Shown: positions 9,651-22,869 of the stretch, piece after piece
Layout: every line of letters begins with the position of its first letter
Numbering within the stretch: position 1 is the first letter of the stretch
Origin: Coenobita brevimanus
Taxonomy: Eukaryota > Arthropoda > Malacostraca > Decapoda > Coenobitidae
NCBI GenBank assembly: GCA_032717465.1
Contig: CM064669.1
Coordinates: 46,986,843-47,050,842, forward strand
DNA length: 64,000 bases
Direction of reading: 5' to 3'
Program-made: the position numbers and the translations under genes
Notes under the pieces: generated by a model
Database searches by the model: none
What the model was told of the DNA's origin: nothing
The model's input: the letters and a program-made list of their open reading frames with translations, nothing else

Positions 9651-12600
9651 ACACAGTGGAAGAATTCAGAGCAATCTTTCCAGAGACTCGGGGGAAGCAA
9701 GTTCATACCACCACAACTACCACAATCAGTTCTATTACCACAACAGCCACAATCATTTCTACCACCACAGCTATCACAGAATTCCATTTCCACCTTAACC
9801 ACAACTGTCACAGCCAGTTCCATCACTACCACTCCTACCACCATCATTCCCATAACTACCACAACCAATTTTATCAGCACCCCAACCAAAACTACCACAA
9901 CCAAGTCGGTAACCACCACAACTACCACAATTTATTCTACCACCACCATAACCACAACTACCACAATTTATTCTACCACCACCACAACCACAACTACCAC
10001 AATTTATTCCACCACATAAACCACTCTGTCACAGCCACAATTATTGCAGTCAGTTCTACCACAATCACCACCACAACCACAAAATTTTCTTACCACAGTT
10101 TCTTCCGCCACAGCACCCACCACACTCTAACCTATTACCATCACCACAATAACCGCAGCTCTTCTCTCTACGGCCATATTTTTCGCACCACCACCACCAC
10201 AGCTACAACAGTCCTAAGTCCCTACCACCACAATCACAACAGCCACAGTCAGTTCTACCACAGTCCACAGAGCCACAACAATCCTAGTCGCAATATCTTC
10301 CATAATTTCATTCACCACAGTAACCACCAATCTCTCCTGTACAACCACTTCTACCACGAACACCACCACCACAACCATTACCACCCCAGTCCCCACCACC
10401 ACAACCACACATTTCATCATCACATCACCCACTACAAAACCAAATCTTCTCGAACCACCACTAAAGCCGCACAATCCCTACTACCACAGCAACCGAAATC
10501 CCAGTCTCTACCACAGTTATTTTATCCATCACCACCACACAACCAGATACACAATAAAAAAAGTTATAGAGTAATTCCCACACAAACCCCAGGGAAGCAT
10601 GGCAGTACCACCACAACTACCACAACTACAACCATCACAGCTCACCCTACCACTACACTAACACTATATAAACCATCCCTTCAATCACCATCACACTATA
10701 AACTACCACAACCCCTTCTGGTACCAACACCACTATCATGAATCACCAAATTATCACCACCACCACGGCAACATAAAAATCCCTAACCACCACCACAAAA
10801 ACTAGGACAACCCCTTCTCTACCACCACAACCACAATCCGTACCACAATTTCCTTTCGCCAGCACCACCACAGAAGCACAATAAAAAGAGTTTAGAGCAA
10901 TCACCCAGAGTCCCTTGGTAGGTAAATCCACGCCACCGCTACCGGAAGCGCCTACCACATTTACCACAATCACGACTACCACAACCACAACCACTGCAAC
11001 CACAACTACCACCATCACCAACCACAAAATCAACAACTGTCCTTGTCCCATCCACAACTTCCCACCACCACCACAACAAGAATTAGTCTTTACCACCACA
11101 ACCACAATCCCTACCACAGTTTTTCCAACACCAGGACCACTACCACAACCCATTTTACTACCACTGCTACCACAATGACAATTCTCTCCGAAACACCGCA
11201 ACAACCACTACCGCAATACCTACCACCACAACCACAGTCCCCACCACACTTTCTTCCCGTACCAGCACACACAGCCCGAAGCAACATATAAAAGAGCTGA
11301 GAGTGATCCCATATAGACCCCAAAGAAGCAAGGCAACCATCACACGAACCATAACTACCACAACTACCACAACCACAACTACCACAATTACAACTACCAC
11401 AACCACAACTATCATAACGACAACTACCACAACTACAGCTACAATAACCACAATTACCATAATGACAACTACCCAAACCAAAACTACCACAACCACAGCT
11501 ACCATAACAACAACCACAACCACAGCTACCACAACCACAAATACCACAATCACAACCACCCCAATCACAAATACCACAGCCACAAATACCACAACCACAA
11601 ATACCACAGCAACTACTGCAACCACATCTTCCTAAAACATAGCTAACACAGCCACGTCTACCACAAGTACCACAAACACAAATACCATAACCACTGCTAC
11701 CACAGCCACAATGTCTATAACTACAGCTAGCACAACCACACCTACCACAGATACCACAACTATAGCCACCACAAGCATGATTACCACTGTTAGTCACAAG
11801 TACCACAACCATAACTACCATAACCATAACTACCAAAACGACAGCTACCACAACCACATTTTCTCCAACCACAACTACCACACCAACATCCACAGTAGCA
11901 ACTTTATCCCTCATTGCCACCACATCATCCACCACAGTCCACTTCACCACCACCACCACCACCACCACCACCACCACCTCGACAACAACGACAATTCAAG
12001 ATCGTACAACCACAATTGAAATATCTACAACAGTTTCTTATGTTAGCAAAAAATCCCCTACCACAGTCACAATAATTACAATTCCAGTATTACCACCACA
12101 ACCACAACCCATTCTACTACAGTCCCCACCACCACAATACCTCTCCGACCACAACAGTCCTAAATCCCAGTCTTCTCACGACAGCCACAATCCCTACCAC
12201 AGTTTCTTTCTCTCCATCATGTAAGCTACCACAATCCCAGTCCTTACCATCACTACCACAGTCCCTCCCACCACAACCACAATCCCTCCCACCACTACCA
12301 CAATTTTTCTCTCTCCATCATGTAAGCTACCACAATCCCAGCCCCTGCCACCACAACCACAATCCCTGCCAAAACAATCTCAAGCTCTATCACAATAACA
12401 ATCCCTATATCAACCACAATCCCTATCAGAAATTCTTGATCAACAACCACAAAAACTACCACAATCCCTGTCCCTACCACAACAGCCACAATCCTTACCA
12501 CCACAGTCACAATCCCTACCACCTCAACCACAATCCCCACCACCACAACTACAATCCCAACCACCACAGTCACAATCCCTAACCACAACCGCAATCCCTA

Positions 12601-13330
12601 ACACCACAATCAGTCCCTACCACCACAACCACAATCCCTACTACCACAACCACAATTCCTACCACCACAACCACAATCCCCACCACCACAACCACAATCC
12701 CAACCACCACAACCACTCCCTACCATCACAAACACAATCCCTAACCACAACCAATATCCCTGACCACAGCCACAATCCCTATCACCACAACCACAATCTC
12801 TACCACAGCAACCCCTACCATCACATTCACACTCTCCATTACAAGTCGCAATCCCTATCACCAGAATTACAGTCCCTGCTACTACAACTACAATCCCTGC
12901 CGCAACAATCGGTTTCAACCACAACCACACTCCATACCTCCACAGTCACTCTCCCTACCACCACAACCACAAAACTGCCACAACAGTCAAAATCCTTGTT
13001 ATAATTTCATCTTTCTCCACCACCACAGATTCTACCACAATCCCTACCTTTACCACCACAACCACATTCCCTACCAACACACAACACTTCCACCCACCAC
13101 AACCACAATCCCTACCATCACAGCCAGTATCCCCACCACTTTGTCTTCCTCCACTACCACTAAAAAAATACAGAGATATCATACCCAAGCACAGTACCTA
13201 CCACCACAACCACAATCCCTCCACCACAACCGCAGTCCCTACCACAACTTCTTGCACCACAGCCAGAGAGACAATAAAAGAGTTTAGCTTAATCCCAGCA
13301 CATCCCCAGGGCGGCCAGAGGTGGACAATC
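9636..13330. repeat. CAC/CAA satellite with recurrent ~50 bp anchor
   Basis: 3.7 kb of ACCACAACCACAATCCC-type units of 18-21 bp. A distinct, non-CAC block resembling ACAATAAAAGAGTTTAGAGC followed by AATCCCAGAGACCCC and GGGAAGCA recurs around 9650, 10553, 10878, 11285 and 13270, with a weaker one near 13155. It is usually preceded by CCTACCACAGTTTCTTC. These anchors mark a degenerate higher-order repeat with irregular spacing. The longest frame (minus, 11111-11977, Val-rich then Cys-Gly-rich) follows from the triplet composition. Confidence 0.8.
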
Positions 13331-13379
13331 CCAAACACACCGACTCCTTGCAAAATCCTGAATTAAATCCTTTGTAAAT

Positions 13380-14300
13380 TGCCTGGGGATTACTGAGGGA
13401 TGGAGGGATGGGATAGGGATGGGGGAGATGGGAGAGGATGGAGAGAGGAAAGGGAGGGGGAGGAAAAGATGGGTCAGGGTATATAGAAGGGAGGTTGAGA
13501 CAGGGAAGGAGCGGATGGGAAGGAAGGGAGGAATGGAAAAGAAGGATGGAGGAGGGTAAAGAAGGAAAGGGAAGGGAAGGAAAAAGAAAGAAAGGGAGAC
13601 GAAGGAAGGATGGAGGTAAGTAAGAAAGGATGATGGAATAGGGGAGTTAGATAGAAAGGAGGCTGGAGAGGGAAGGAAGAAGAGAGGAGGAAGAAGAACT
13701 GGAGGGGAGATGGGAATTGATGGAAGAGGGAGAGAAAAGTTAAAAGAAGGGAGGCTGGGAGAGGGAAGGAAGAGGAGGGAAAAATGGGGGAGGGGAGGAA
13801 GAGTGATGGGTAGATTGAGGAAAGATGGAAGAGAAGTGAAGATCAGAGACAGAAAAAGGGAGGAGAGGGAAAGCAAGAGAGAAGAGAGAGAAGAAAACGA
13901 GGGAAGAGAGGTATGGGAAAAGAGAGAAGGTAGGTAGGAAAAGAGGGAAAAGTAGGGAAGAGAGGAGACGAGGCTCGAGGAGAGGAGAGAGGAGGGAAAA
14001 GAAGTTAGGAAAAGAAAGAGAAGAGAAGAGAAGAGAACAGAATAGAATAAAGAGAGTAGAAGAGAATGGAAGACAGAAAAATACGAGAGGAGAAGAGAAG
14101 ACGGGGGGATGAGAAGAGAGAAGATATTGGAGATAAAGTTAAGGAGGTGCTACAAAGATGAGCAAAGGAAACTCTCACAAGAGAAGAGAAAAGAGAAGAG
14201 GTAAAGGGAAGGAGATGGTAGCAGGGAGTACAAAAGTAAACTTAGAGAAAAGGAGAGAAAAAGGGGGGAGATAAAGGGAAGGAGATGGTAGCAGGGACAC
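13380..14300. repeat. polypurine (GGA/GAA) tract
   Basis: About 0.9 kb of nearly pure A/G on the plus strand made of GGGAGG, GAAGGA and GAGAAG words. Strand composition flips from C/A-rich to G/A-rich across 13330-13380. Potential triplex-forming DNA; no gene. Confidence 0.85.
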
Positions 14301-14309
14301 AAAGGGAAT

Positions 14310-14640
14310 CAATCAGCAACAGGTCCATTGATCCTTACCAGGCTGTTTACAATAGGGCAGATATCAATATGCTGCCCTATGTGTTCCACGTGTAGCAGGG
14401 GGTGAAAGAGGGTGCGATGCTGGATGAGTAGACGGATGAATGGGTCTTCTTTATTACGGTACGGGATGATAACAGAATGGAGAGGGAAGGTTATCAATAC
14501 TGTACCTTGCCTTGTTCCACTTTTGTACCATTATTTCAGGTGTGGGAGTCAGAAAGAGGATTACAATGCTGGATGTGTGAATGGATCTATTCTATTGCGG
14601 TATGTAAGGACGAAAGGAAGAAAGAAGCGTGGGAGAGAAG
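14310..14640. repeat. diverged direct duplication in unique DNA
   Basis: GATGCTGGATGAGTAGACGG near 14417 and AATGCTGGATGTGTGAATGG near 14564 head two similar stretches (TTTATTACGGTACG and CTATTGCGGTATG follow), about 147 bp apart. A minus-strand frame (14309-14497) looks protein-like but matches no family I recognise; it could be a transposon remnant. Confidence 0.45.
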
Positions 14641-15150
14641 TGGAGAAAAGAATAAAAAAGGGATGAGGGGGAGGACACAGAAGAGACTAAGAAATAGGTT
14701 TGGAGAGAGGGAGATAAAGGAAACTGGGAGAGGAGAGTCAGAGAAGGAAAAAAATGGGATGGAAGGCGGAAGATATAGGAAAAGTATAAAAGTACAATGG
14801 AAAACAAATAGCAACTGACCTGTAGGTCCTTTTCGTGGCAGTTTGGTACGGGGGTTATAACTAACACAACTACTCAATCAGCTAAAGGCAAGTATAAAAA
14901 AACAACATAGAAAAGCTGTCATGGAAATTTCATAGGAAAGAGGGAAGGAAATTTTATTCTATACTATCTACGTGAAAGGGAGAATAACATTAAGTCATTG
15001 ATATTTATCGATGTTGTTCTGCGGTTGTATCATCCAGGCTTTGAAAAAGGAAAAACGTAGACCAGAAAAATGTGTTATTCAGGAGTGAACATGCTTAGCT
15101 TGGGATCAGATGACAAACATTTATCTAAGCAGTTTTTAAAGGTTAGTAAT
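14641..15150. other. purine-rich then unique DNA
   Basis: 14640-14800 is A/G-rich. 14800-15150 is mixed sequence with no feature recognised and may include the 3' untranslated remnant of the minus-strand retrotransposon beginning to its right. Confidence 0.4.
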
Positions 15151-15487
15151 GTATCACAGCATACAACAGTCAAGGGCAGTTTATTTCATATGCGAGTATT
15201 TTCAGCTCTGTTAAAGAAGAAATGCTAAACTTCATGTAATTGAAATTATTTGTCAATATTTTTTTGCCTATTACCTCTAGTATAATTTGAGTGATCATCA
15301 CGTAAGTATATATTGATAACCATATTATCGTGTCCATTAAATACTTTGAATGTTTGAATTAAATCTCTTCATAACTTTCATTTAGTTAAGGTAAAGTGAT
15401 TCAGGGCTTCTAAACGCTCCTCACATGGTTTATTTCTCAGTCTAGGCATCATCATTGTCACTCTTTGCTGTACTCTTTCAAGTTTAT

Positions 15488-15601
<114 letters not shown>

Positions 15602-16026
15602 TACAGAGACCAGAATTGAATGCAATGCTCCAAGTGCAACTTACTAACGAATTATACGTAGTGAGGACAATTTACAGTCGAATGCTCAGCATATGAATAA
15701 AATCACTTTATTTACTTTTATAACAAGCTTTGTACACTGTTCAGATCATTTTGTTATTACAACTCCTAAGTCATTTTTATGGTTTGCCCTGTCAAGTTGG
15801 ACATTGTTCATGTTATAACTGGCCCTTACATTTTTACTGCCAATGTTTAGCACTTTTCATATAATAATACAGTACTGAAATCCATTTGCCAAAACAGGGC
15901 CTAGTTAAACAGTTGATCAAGGTCTGTCTGAATTGTCTGCCTCTGCAATGCTGTCTGTGTCTGCTGTGTTAGCTATTTCATAGCATCGGCAAATTTAGAA
16001 ATCTTACAAAACAATCCTTCATCATT

Positions 16027-16127
<101 letters not shown>

Positions 16128-17374
16128 AATAGGACCTAACACTGAAACTTGTGGCGCTCCACTTGAAACGTCTATCCCGTCTGATTCTTTTCCATTTATT
16201 ACAAGTCTTTGCTTTTGTCCAGTGAGCCAATCATCTACCCACCCGAGCACACCACTGAAACCATGTGCCTTTTGCATCTGAAGGAATCTTTTGTGTGGAA
16301 CTTTGTCAAAAGCTTTTTGAAAATCGAGATAGACAAAGTCAACAGATTTAGTCTCGTTGTACAGTACTTGTTAAAGATATCACTGAAAACGTCTTACAGA
16401 TTCATAAGGCAGGAGTGATTATTCCGAAAAACATGTGACAAATATTTGATGTGATTATGTTTCTAGGTGTTTCACAAACTTGTCTCTGATAATAGTGTCA
16501 GGCAGTTTGTAATCCAGTGATGTTAAACTAATTGGGTGATAGTTTTCTGGTTGTGCTCTGTTCCCCTTTTTGAATATCAGGGTTACGTGTGGAAGCTTCC
16601 ATTAATGTGGCACCTTATTGCTCGTAAGTGATAAGTTAAAAAGTTCAGATATAGGCTTTGATATTTCATTCTGTAGAACCTTTAATGTGCATGGAGATAT
16701 TTTTTGTCCAGTCCTGGTGTTTTACTCTCCTGTAGTTTACTAATTGCAAGGAGTACATCGCTCTCACTGACTGTAATATAATCGATTATGATGCCCTTTT
16801 CTATAGGAACTGGGGAAACTGCAGGAATCCTATGTGTAATACCTCTTGTAAATACTGACGCAAAGAGAGTACTAAGAATTTTCGCCATCTTAATTTCATC
16901 GTCAGTATGCTATCCTTTGTCAGTGGTTAAGGGTCCGCTGCGCTCGTCCGCTCTTAATAATAACGACCCCTGCCCTGTCCTTTCTTTCACTGCTGAAAAT
17001 GTGAAAGCCTGGTAAATTAATCTCTGCTAGAAAATCTCTTTGTCCAGTATTTAGCCTAGATTTTGTTTTACCAGTTACATCATAAGCTCCAGTAAAGACA
17101 ATACCTCTAAATCAGAAAATTTAATAAGCAGATTACGTGCATTTACAAGAAAAGCTTCACTGTGTTTTCTTCTCTGCTGTGAGGAGCTTGAGTTAAATAA
17201 AGTGTTATCAGATCGTATGATATCTACGTTTCCATCCCATGATGATTTTTTTTTTTCCTCCACAATAAACGCACAGCATCACTAAGCAAACGACTGAGAC
17301 AGGCACAACCAACGGCATTCAAGTGCAGTCGATCTCTCGCAAATTGCGTTCGTTGCTCTTAAAAGTGGCTCCTT

Positions 17375-17540
17375 GTGTCTCTTTTCCCCTCTCCTCTCCC
17401 TCTGTCTCTTCTCCCCCTCCCCTTTCCCACTTAGTCTCTCCTCCCCTCACCTCTACCTCTATCTCCCCTCCCCACCTTCTCTCCCCCCACTCTTCCTACG
17501 TCTTTTCCTTGCATTCGTCTTGTTTCTCCCTCCTCCCGTG
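17375..17540. repeat. polypyrimidine tract
   Basis: CTCCCCTCC / TCTCT-rich, about 165 bp; immediately precedes an opposite-strand polypurine block. Confidence 0.8.
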
Positions 17541-17559
17541 TAATAGAGGGTATAAAATC

Positions 17560-17665
17560 AGAAAGAGAATGGGAACAAGAAGGGATTTAGAATGAAGGGA
17601 GGGCAAAGTACAATCGGAGAAAGACAGACTGAAAGACCGACAGAAAACACACACACACACACACT

Positions 17666-17710
<45 letters not shown>

Positions 17711-17991
17711 GTAGAACAAGAGGCAGGCGACAAAGGGAGAAACGAAAGAACAGCACTTGGTCGAAAAATAAAAGATGGAAGGAAAGAGTGGACGCTGAAT
17801 AAAGGGAAGGAGAGAAGAAAAGGGAGAAAAAGAGGAAAGGGAGAGAAAACAAGGACAGGGAGGAGGGAAAAAAGAGGAGGGGGAGGAAGAGGTGAGGGGG
17901 CAACAAAAGGGGAGAGAAGAAAGGAAGGAGAAACGGAACAAAATGCGATGCCAATTTAGTGATGCTGAAAAAAAGGAAAAAAAAAATGTGT

Positions 17992-18069
<78 letters not shown>

Positions 18070-18870
18070 GGGGGAGGGCAGAGAGAGAGAGAGGAGAAGA
18101 GGGGAAGCAGGGGAAAGGAAGGAAGAATGGGGAAGAGTGGAGGAGAGGGTAAGGGAGGGGAGATGATGAGAGAGAAGACCATGAAAGGAAGAGAGAGGAA
18201 GAGGTGAGGAGGAAACTGGAGGAATGAGAAAAAGGAGAGGGGAGAAAAACAAGAGAAAAGGAAGGGAAAGACGGGAGAAGAGTGGAAGTGGGGAGGAACG
18301 GAAGGGGAGAGGGGGAGGAGAGTCAGTGAGGGAGAGGGAAGAGGAGAGAGAGAGAGAGAGAGGGGGGGGGAAGAAACTAATAGGGAGAGGGGAGGGAGGA
18401 AGAGAGACTAAGAGCGAGAGGGGAGGGGGGAAGAGAACTAGGAGAGTGAGGGGGAGGGGGGGGAAATACTAACAAGAAGAAGGGGGGGGAGAGTAGGAAT
18501 ACAGTAAAGAAAGAAAGAATTGGAGGGGTGGACGGGGTGGGGGGGGAGGATAAAGGGTGAGAGAAGGTGGAAGACAGGTAGGAATAAGGTTGGGGAGGGA
18601 GAGTGGGAGGGGAAGGGGGAGGGGACGGGTTGGGGAAATGGTAGAGGAAGGAGAAGGAGAAGGGGAAGAGGAAGATTAAGAGGAGGAGGAAGGGGAAGAG
18701 GGAGAGAGAAAAAAGAAGGATGTTGGAGAAGTGGGAAAGAGGGGATGGGGAAAAGTAAAAGAGGGGACAGAAAGAGAAAAAGAGGGCTGGAATGAGAGAG
18801 AGAGAGAGAGAGAGAGAGTAATAAAGCGAGAAAGAAAAACCAGGTAGGGGCAGGTGAGGCGCAGTAGGCA
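17560..18870. repeat. polypurine block with (CA)n, (GT)n and (GA)n cores
   Basis: 1.3 kb of A/G-rich DNA. Embedded are (AC)n 17648-17665, (GA)n 17669-17707, (GT)n 17995-18024 running straight into (GA)n 18023-18067, (GA)n near 18345, and (GA)n 18793-18819, plus many G runs of 5-9. All long frames are Ser/Leu/Pro or Glu/Arg/Gly shadows. Confidence 0.9.
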
Positions 18871-19080
18871 TCACGACCCAGAATAAATTAAACAGGTAAC
18901 GATAAAAACAATGGAATTAATTATGTACCAATTAATCAAGTAATGGCATTGTGTACTTAGCTAAGAGGGGGGGGGTTGTTTAGCTATGGTTAATGACCCG
19001 TGGTATAATTAAGGGAAAATGACTTGTTTATTGCTGTTATTTAAGAGGGTTGGGGCTTTTTTCATTTCTTTTCCTTTCTT
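18871..19080. other. short unique spacer
   Basis: AT-rich sequence with one nine-base G run at 18967; nothing recognised. Confidence 0.5.
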
Positions 19081-19084
19081 TTTT

Positions 19085-19323
19085 AATTCTCTCTATCTGT
19101 CTATCTGTTTGTCAGTCTATGTGTATGTGTTTCTTACTAGCTTCCGTATGTATGTGTGTCTGTCTATCCATCATCTATGTCTATCCAACATCTCTCGCTC
19201 TCTGTCTGTCAGTCTATCCCTCTGTCTATCTGTGTATGCTGTGTGCCGTATGTCCGTATGTATGCATGCACGTACGTATTTACGAATATTTATTTATACA
19301 TGTATGTACTTATCGCATATTTC

Positions 19324-19386
<63 letters not shown>

Positions 19387-19418
19387 ATTTCCATTCTCTC
19401 TGTCACTGTCTGTCTGTC

Positions 19419-19451
<33 letters not shown>

Positions 19452-19490
19452 GTCTGTCTGTCTGTCTGTCTGTCTCTGTCTCTCTCTCTC

Positions 19491-19538
<48 letters not shown>

Positions 19539-19540
19539 CG
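19085..19540. repeat. CTGT/CT polypyrimidine repeats
   Basis: Degenerate TCTGTCTA words, then (CT)n 19328-19382, a TCGCATATTTCCATTCTCTC doublet flanking that (CT)n (19313 and 19382), (CTGT)n 19400-19475 and (CT)n to 19534. Confidence 0.9.
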
Positions 19541-19544
19541 TCTC

Positions 19545-19690
19545 CAAGATCAATGGGGCGGGGTTCATCACGGTTCACTATCCAGGGGAACTTTGGTCAC
19601 CCCCAGGGGCCTCGTTTCGAATCCCCATCCCCCTTTCAGGTCACCTTTAACCCCCCCCCCCAAGCCTAACAACACCTTCCACCTGATGAA
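19545..19690 (+). mobile_element. possible tRNA-derived SINE fragment
   Basis: CCTCGTTTCGAATCCCCATC (19610-19629) resembles a tRNA T-arm/B-box, with GGGGC and CCCC arms that could pair as an acceptor-like stem. It is followed by a C run and unrelated sequence. No second copy in the window, so this rests on one motif. Confidence 0.3.
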
Positions 19691-19771
19691 GTATTTCGTA
19701 TTTTAGTCTTACCAAAACCAGATTAATTTGCTCAACATTTCGATTTAGCTTTTCGATATGGAGAGGTTATA

Positions 19772-20056
19772 TACAGACGCCTTCACGTGGTTGCATCAAT
19801 AAAACCTAGCTACCTCGCTGCCCGGTAATTATACAAACGTTCCTCATCTTCCTCCCCATCCTCCGAAAGGATGAAGGTGGACTGCAAGAGACAGGCAACT
19901 TCAGTCTGTACTATACTGGGTTCACATCCAAACGAATCTGCAGTTGCATTTACTACTGTTACTATTATGACTACCGCTACGATTACGACTGTGACTATAC
20001 TGCTACTACTGCTGCTACTACTACTACTGCTACTACTACTGCTACTACTACTACTA
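19772..20056 (+). mobile_element. SINE-like element with CTA/CTG tail, copy a
   Basis: Opens CAGACGCCTTCACGTGGTTG, has CTGCCCGGTAATTATACAAA, CTCCCCATCCTCCGAAAGGA and GGTGGACTGCAAGAG, then a GGTTCACATCC box. It ends in a (CTA/CTG)n run (19950-20056). The same order of blocks occurs at 33293 and 49311 (plus) and 27003, 32757 and 58086 (minus). No ORF. Unclassified; a B-box-like GGTTC is present but too far from any A-box for a standard tRNA head. Confidence 0.75.
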
Positions 20057-20139
20057 CCAGAGGTTCTCGTATGCCTGATAAAACAGTTTGGTGACAGCAA
20101 GAATAAGCTAAAAATATAAGTCATTGTGCTGAAGTAGTC

Positions 20140-20400
20140 AAATTCCACCTGGTTCCCTTCAGATTCCCTTCACTTCCCCCTTATGTCCCCTCGAGGTCCC
20201 CCTTCCGGGTCCCCCTTGAAGTTTCATTCAGGTCCCCCCCTTTCGTCCCCTCCAACTTCCTTCAAATCCTCTGTCAAGTCCAACTTCAAATCCCTTCCAG
20301 ATCCCCCTTAAACCCCCCCCCCAAGGTCCCCTCTCAAGTCCCCTCCAGGTCCCCCTTGAGGTCCTTCCTCGAGTCCCCTTTAGACCCCATTGGGCGACCT
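20140..20400. repeat. C/T-rich degenerate repeat (AGGTCCCCCTT-like)
   Basis: CAGGTCCCCC, GAGGTCCCCC and CAAGTCCCCT-type words recur every ~12-20 bp. Opposite strand G-rich. Confidence 0.75.
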
Positions 20401-20429
20401 CTGCTGTTGTCAAGCTTGAAAATTAACCC

Positions 20430-21608
20430 ATGTATTCTATTACCCTTTCTTCTCCCTTTCCTCCTCTCCCTCCCTCCCTCCTCCTTGATTATTCCCTCCT
20501 TTCTCCTTTTCTCCTTCCCTCTTCCTCCTCTCCTTTCACTTTCCTCCTTTTCCTATTCCTTCTACATTCCGTCTTTCCTCTCACATTCCATCCTTCCAGT
20601 CTCTCCTCATTTCCCTTTCCTTCATTCCTTCTTATCTCCCACATTGCTTCTTCCATCTCCCTTCATTCATTTTTCTTTCTTTCTGTCTTTCCATTTACTA
20701 TTGATGCTTTCATTTTCCTCCTGTCTTTCCTCCATTATCTTTCTTTCTTCTCCTCCACTTTCTTGTTTCACTGTCTTCCTCCTTCGGTCTTCCTTTCTTT
20801 CCTCCCCGTTTGTTTCCTTCCTCCTCCTCGTCCTCCTCTTTCCACGTCTTTCCAGGTTTCTTCTTTCCATTTTCTTTTTTCCTCCTGTTTTCTCTTCTTT
20901 CTTTTCTCTTCTTCTTTTATTCATCCTTCCTTCTTTCCTTCCTTCCTTCCTCCTTCCTTCCTTCCTTCTGTCCAACATTTTACTTCTCTTCTCTTTTCAC
21001 CGACTACTGTATGCTGGATTCTTCTTTCCTTCCCTTTTCTCTTAACATTGCTTCTTTCATTTCCTCCCAATTTCTCATTTTCTTCCTTCTTGTATTCTTT
21101 CCGTCATCTTACCCTACTTCTGCTTTCTCTCCTCTCTTTCCTCCTCACCCTTTCTTTTCTCCTTCCCCTCTCCACTTCCTTCCACCCCTCTCTTTCTTTC
21201 CTTCCAGCTTCTCTCTTCTTCTTTCATTCAGTTATTATTGTCCTTTTTTACTCATTCTCTCTTTTTTTTTACCATTTATCTCTTCCTTTGATTCCTCCTC
21301 CCTTTCTTATTCTCTTTCTCGTTTCTCTCTTTTATATTCCTCTGTTATATCTCACTGCATAATTCCTTCTTCATCTTTCCCTCATGCTTCTTCTCTCTTG
21401 TATCTTTCCATCTCTTATTATCTCTTACACTCCACGCCCTTTCTTTGTTCGTCTCTCTCTTTCTCTCCTTCTTCTTTTTCCCTTCATATCCTTTCTTCTT
21501 CTTCCCTCGTTATCTCCATCCTCTTATCGTCTCATTTATCGGGTTTTATCCTTTTAACAAGACCCCCTCTCTTTAGTCTGCTCTCTATCTGTGCTGTCAT
21601 TTTCTTTT

Positions 21609-21662
<54 letters not shown>

Positions 21663-22785
21663 ACACTCTCTTTGCTTCCTTCTTTCCTCCGTCCTGTCCT
21701 TCCTTCCTTCCTTCCCTCCTTCCTTCCTTTATTCTCTGTTCCCTAAAGTCCTTCTCATCCTTCGTTCCTTCTCTTCTTCCATTCTTGTCTTTCAATTTGC
21801 TTACATTTGAACTTTCTTTACTCCCTTCTTTTTCGACTCTCTCTCTCTCTCTCTCTCTTTTTTCTTCCCTCCCTCTCTCCCTCCCTTCTTCCCTGTCTCC
21901 CTTCCCTTTTCCCTCTCTTACTCCCTCCCTCCTTTCCTCTCTAACTCCCTCCCCCTTTTCCTTCCTTCTTTCCTTCCTTCCATCCATCCATCCATCCATC
22001 CATCCATCCATCCTTCCTTCTTTCCTTCCGTTCTTCCTTCCGTTCTTCCTTCCTTCCCTCCTCCTTCTGTCCTCCCTTCTTACGCCCTTGTGTAGGGTGA
22101 TAAAAACTTCAAACGACCTTTCCCCTTTCCCTCCTCCTCTTCCTTTCCTCCCTCCTCCCTTTGCCCTTCCTTCCTTCCCTCCTTCCTCAGTTCTACCCTT
22201 ATTTTCTCCTTCTTCTGCTCTTTCCTTCTTGCATCCAGCCTTCATTTTATTTTTCCTTTCTCTTTCTTCTCCTCTTCCCTTCCACCTTCCTTCATTCACT
22301 ATTCCTTTTTTTCATCCTTCCCTTATCCTCCCTGCTTTTCCTTCTTTTTTTCCCCTCTCTTCCTTTTTCTTCCTTATCTACATTCTTCCCATCCTTCCTT
22401 CTCTCTTCCCGTCCCTACCATTCCTCCCTACCTTCGTTTGTTCTTACTTCCTTTCCTCCCACCTTATCTTTCCTCCTTATTCTCTTCCTTTCTTCCTTCC
22501 CTCTTTCCTTCTTTCCTTCTTCCCAAACTCCTTCCTTTCCTTCTTTCTTTCCTCCTTTTCTTCCTTCCTCCTTTCTTCCTCCCTTCCTTCCTTCCTTCCT
22601 TCCTTCCTTCCCTCCCTCCTTCCCTTCTTCCTTCCTTTCTTCCTCCCTAACTCCCTCCCTCTCTCCCTTCCTTCCTTCCTTCCTTCCTTCCATCCTCCCT
22701 TCCTTCCTTCCTTCCCTCCTTCCTTCCTTCCTTCCCTCCTTCATTCCTCCCTTCCTTCCGTCCATCCTTCCTTCCTGTGGCGTAG
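20430..22785. repeat. 2.3 kb polypyrimidine tract
   Basis: Almost uninterrupted C/T on the plus strand: TTCC, CTTCC and TCCT words. (CT)n lies at 21611-21659, (CT)n near 21840, (CCAT)n at 21979-22012 and (CCTT)n around 22580-22770. A short non-repetitive window is at 22085-22125. Ser/Phe/Leu/Pro frames up to 355 codons arise only because T/C triplets contain no stops. Confidence 0.92.
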
Positions 22786-22869
22786 GTACTTTAAAGGGCA
22801 TCTCTCCACTCCATTCCCACTTGTCAATACCTCAGCTGATGCCAGGGCTTAAATCCATCCCACGCTCCC

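Noticed and set aside
9293..9928. 43-residue Cys-Gly repeats in a minus-strand frame
   Set aside because: The 129 bp DNA period is divisible by three, so any frame would repeat. There is no start context, and the frame runs through satellite DNA.
11111..11977. 288-codon minus-strand frame: Val-rich start then long Cys-Gly repeats, resembling a secreted Cys-Gly-rich structural protein
   Set aside because: The pattern follows directly from CAC/ACA/ACC triplets read on the other strand. Stops are rare in such composition, the Val run changes to Cys-Gly merely by phase, and the frame covers no conserved domain.
20356..22852. Several 200-355 codon Ser/Phe/Leu/Pro frames
   Set aside because: Polypyrimidine DNA has no stop codons on its C/T strand; all three frames are open and overlapping.
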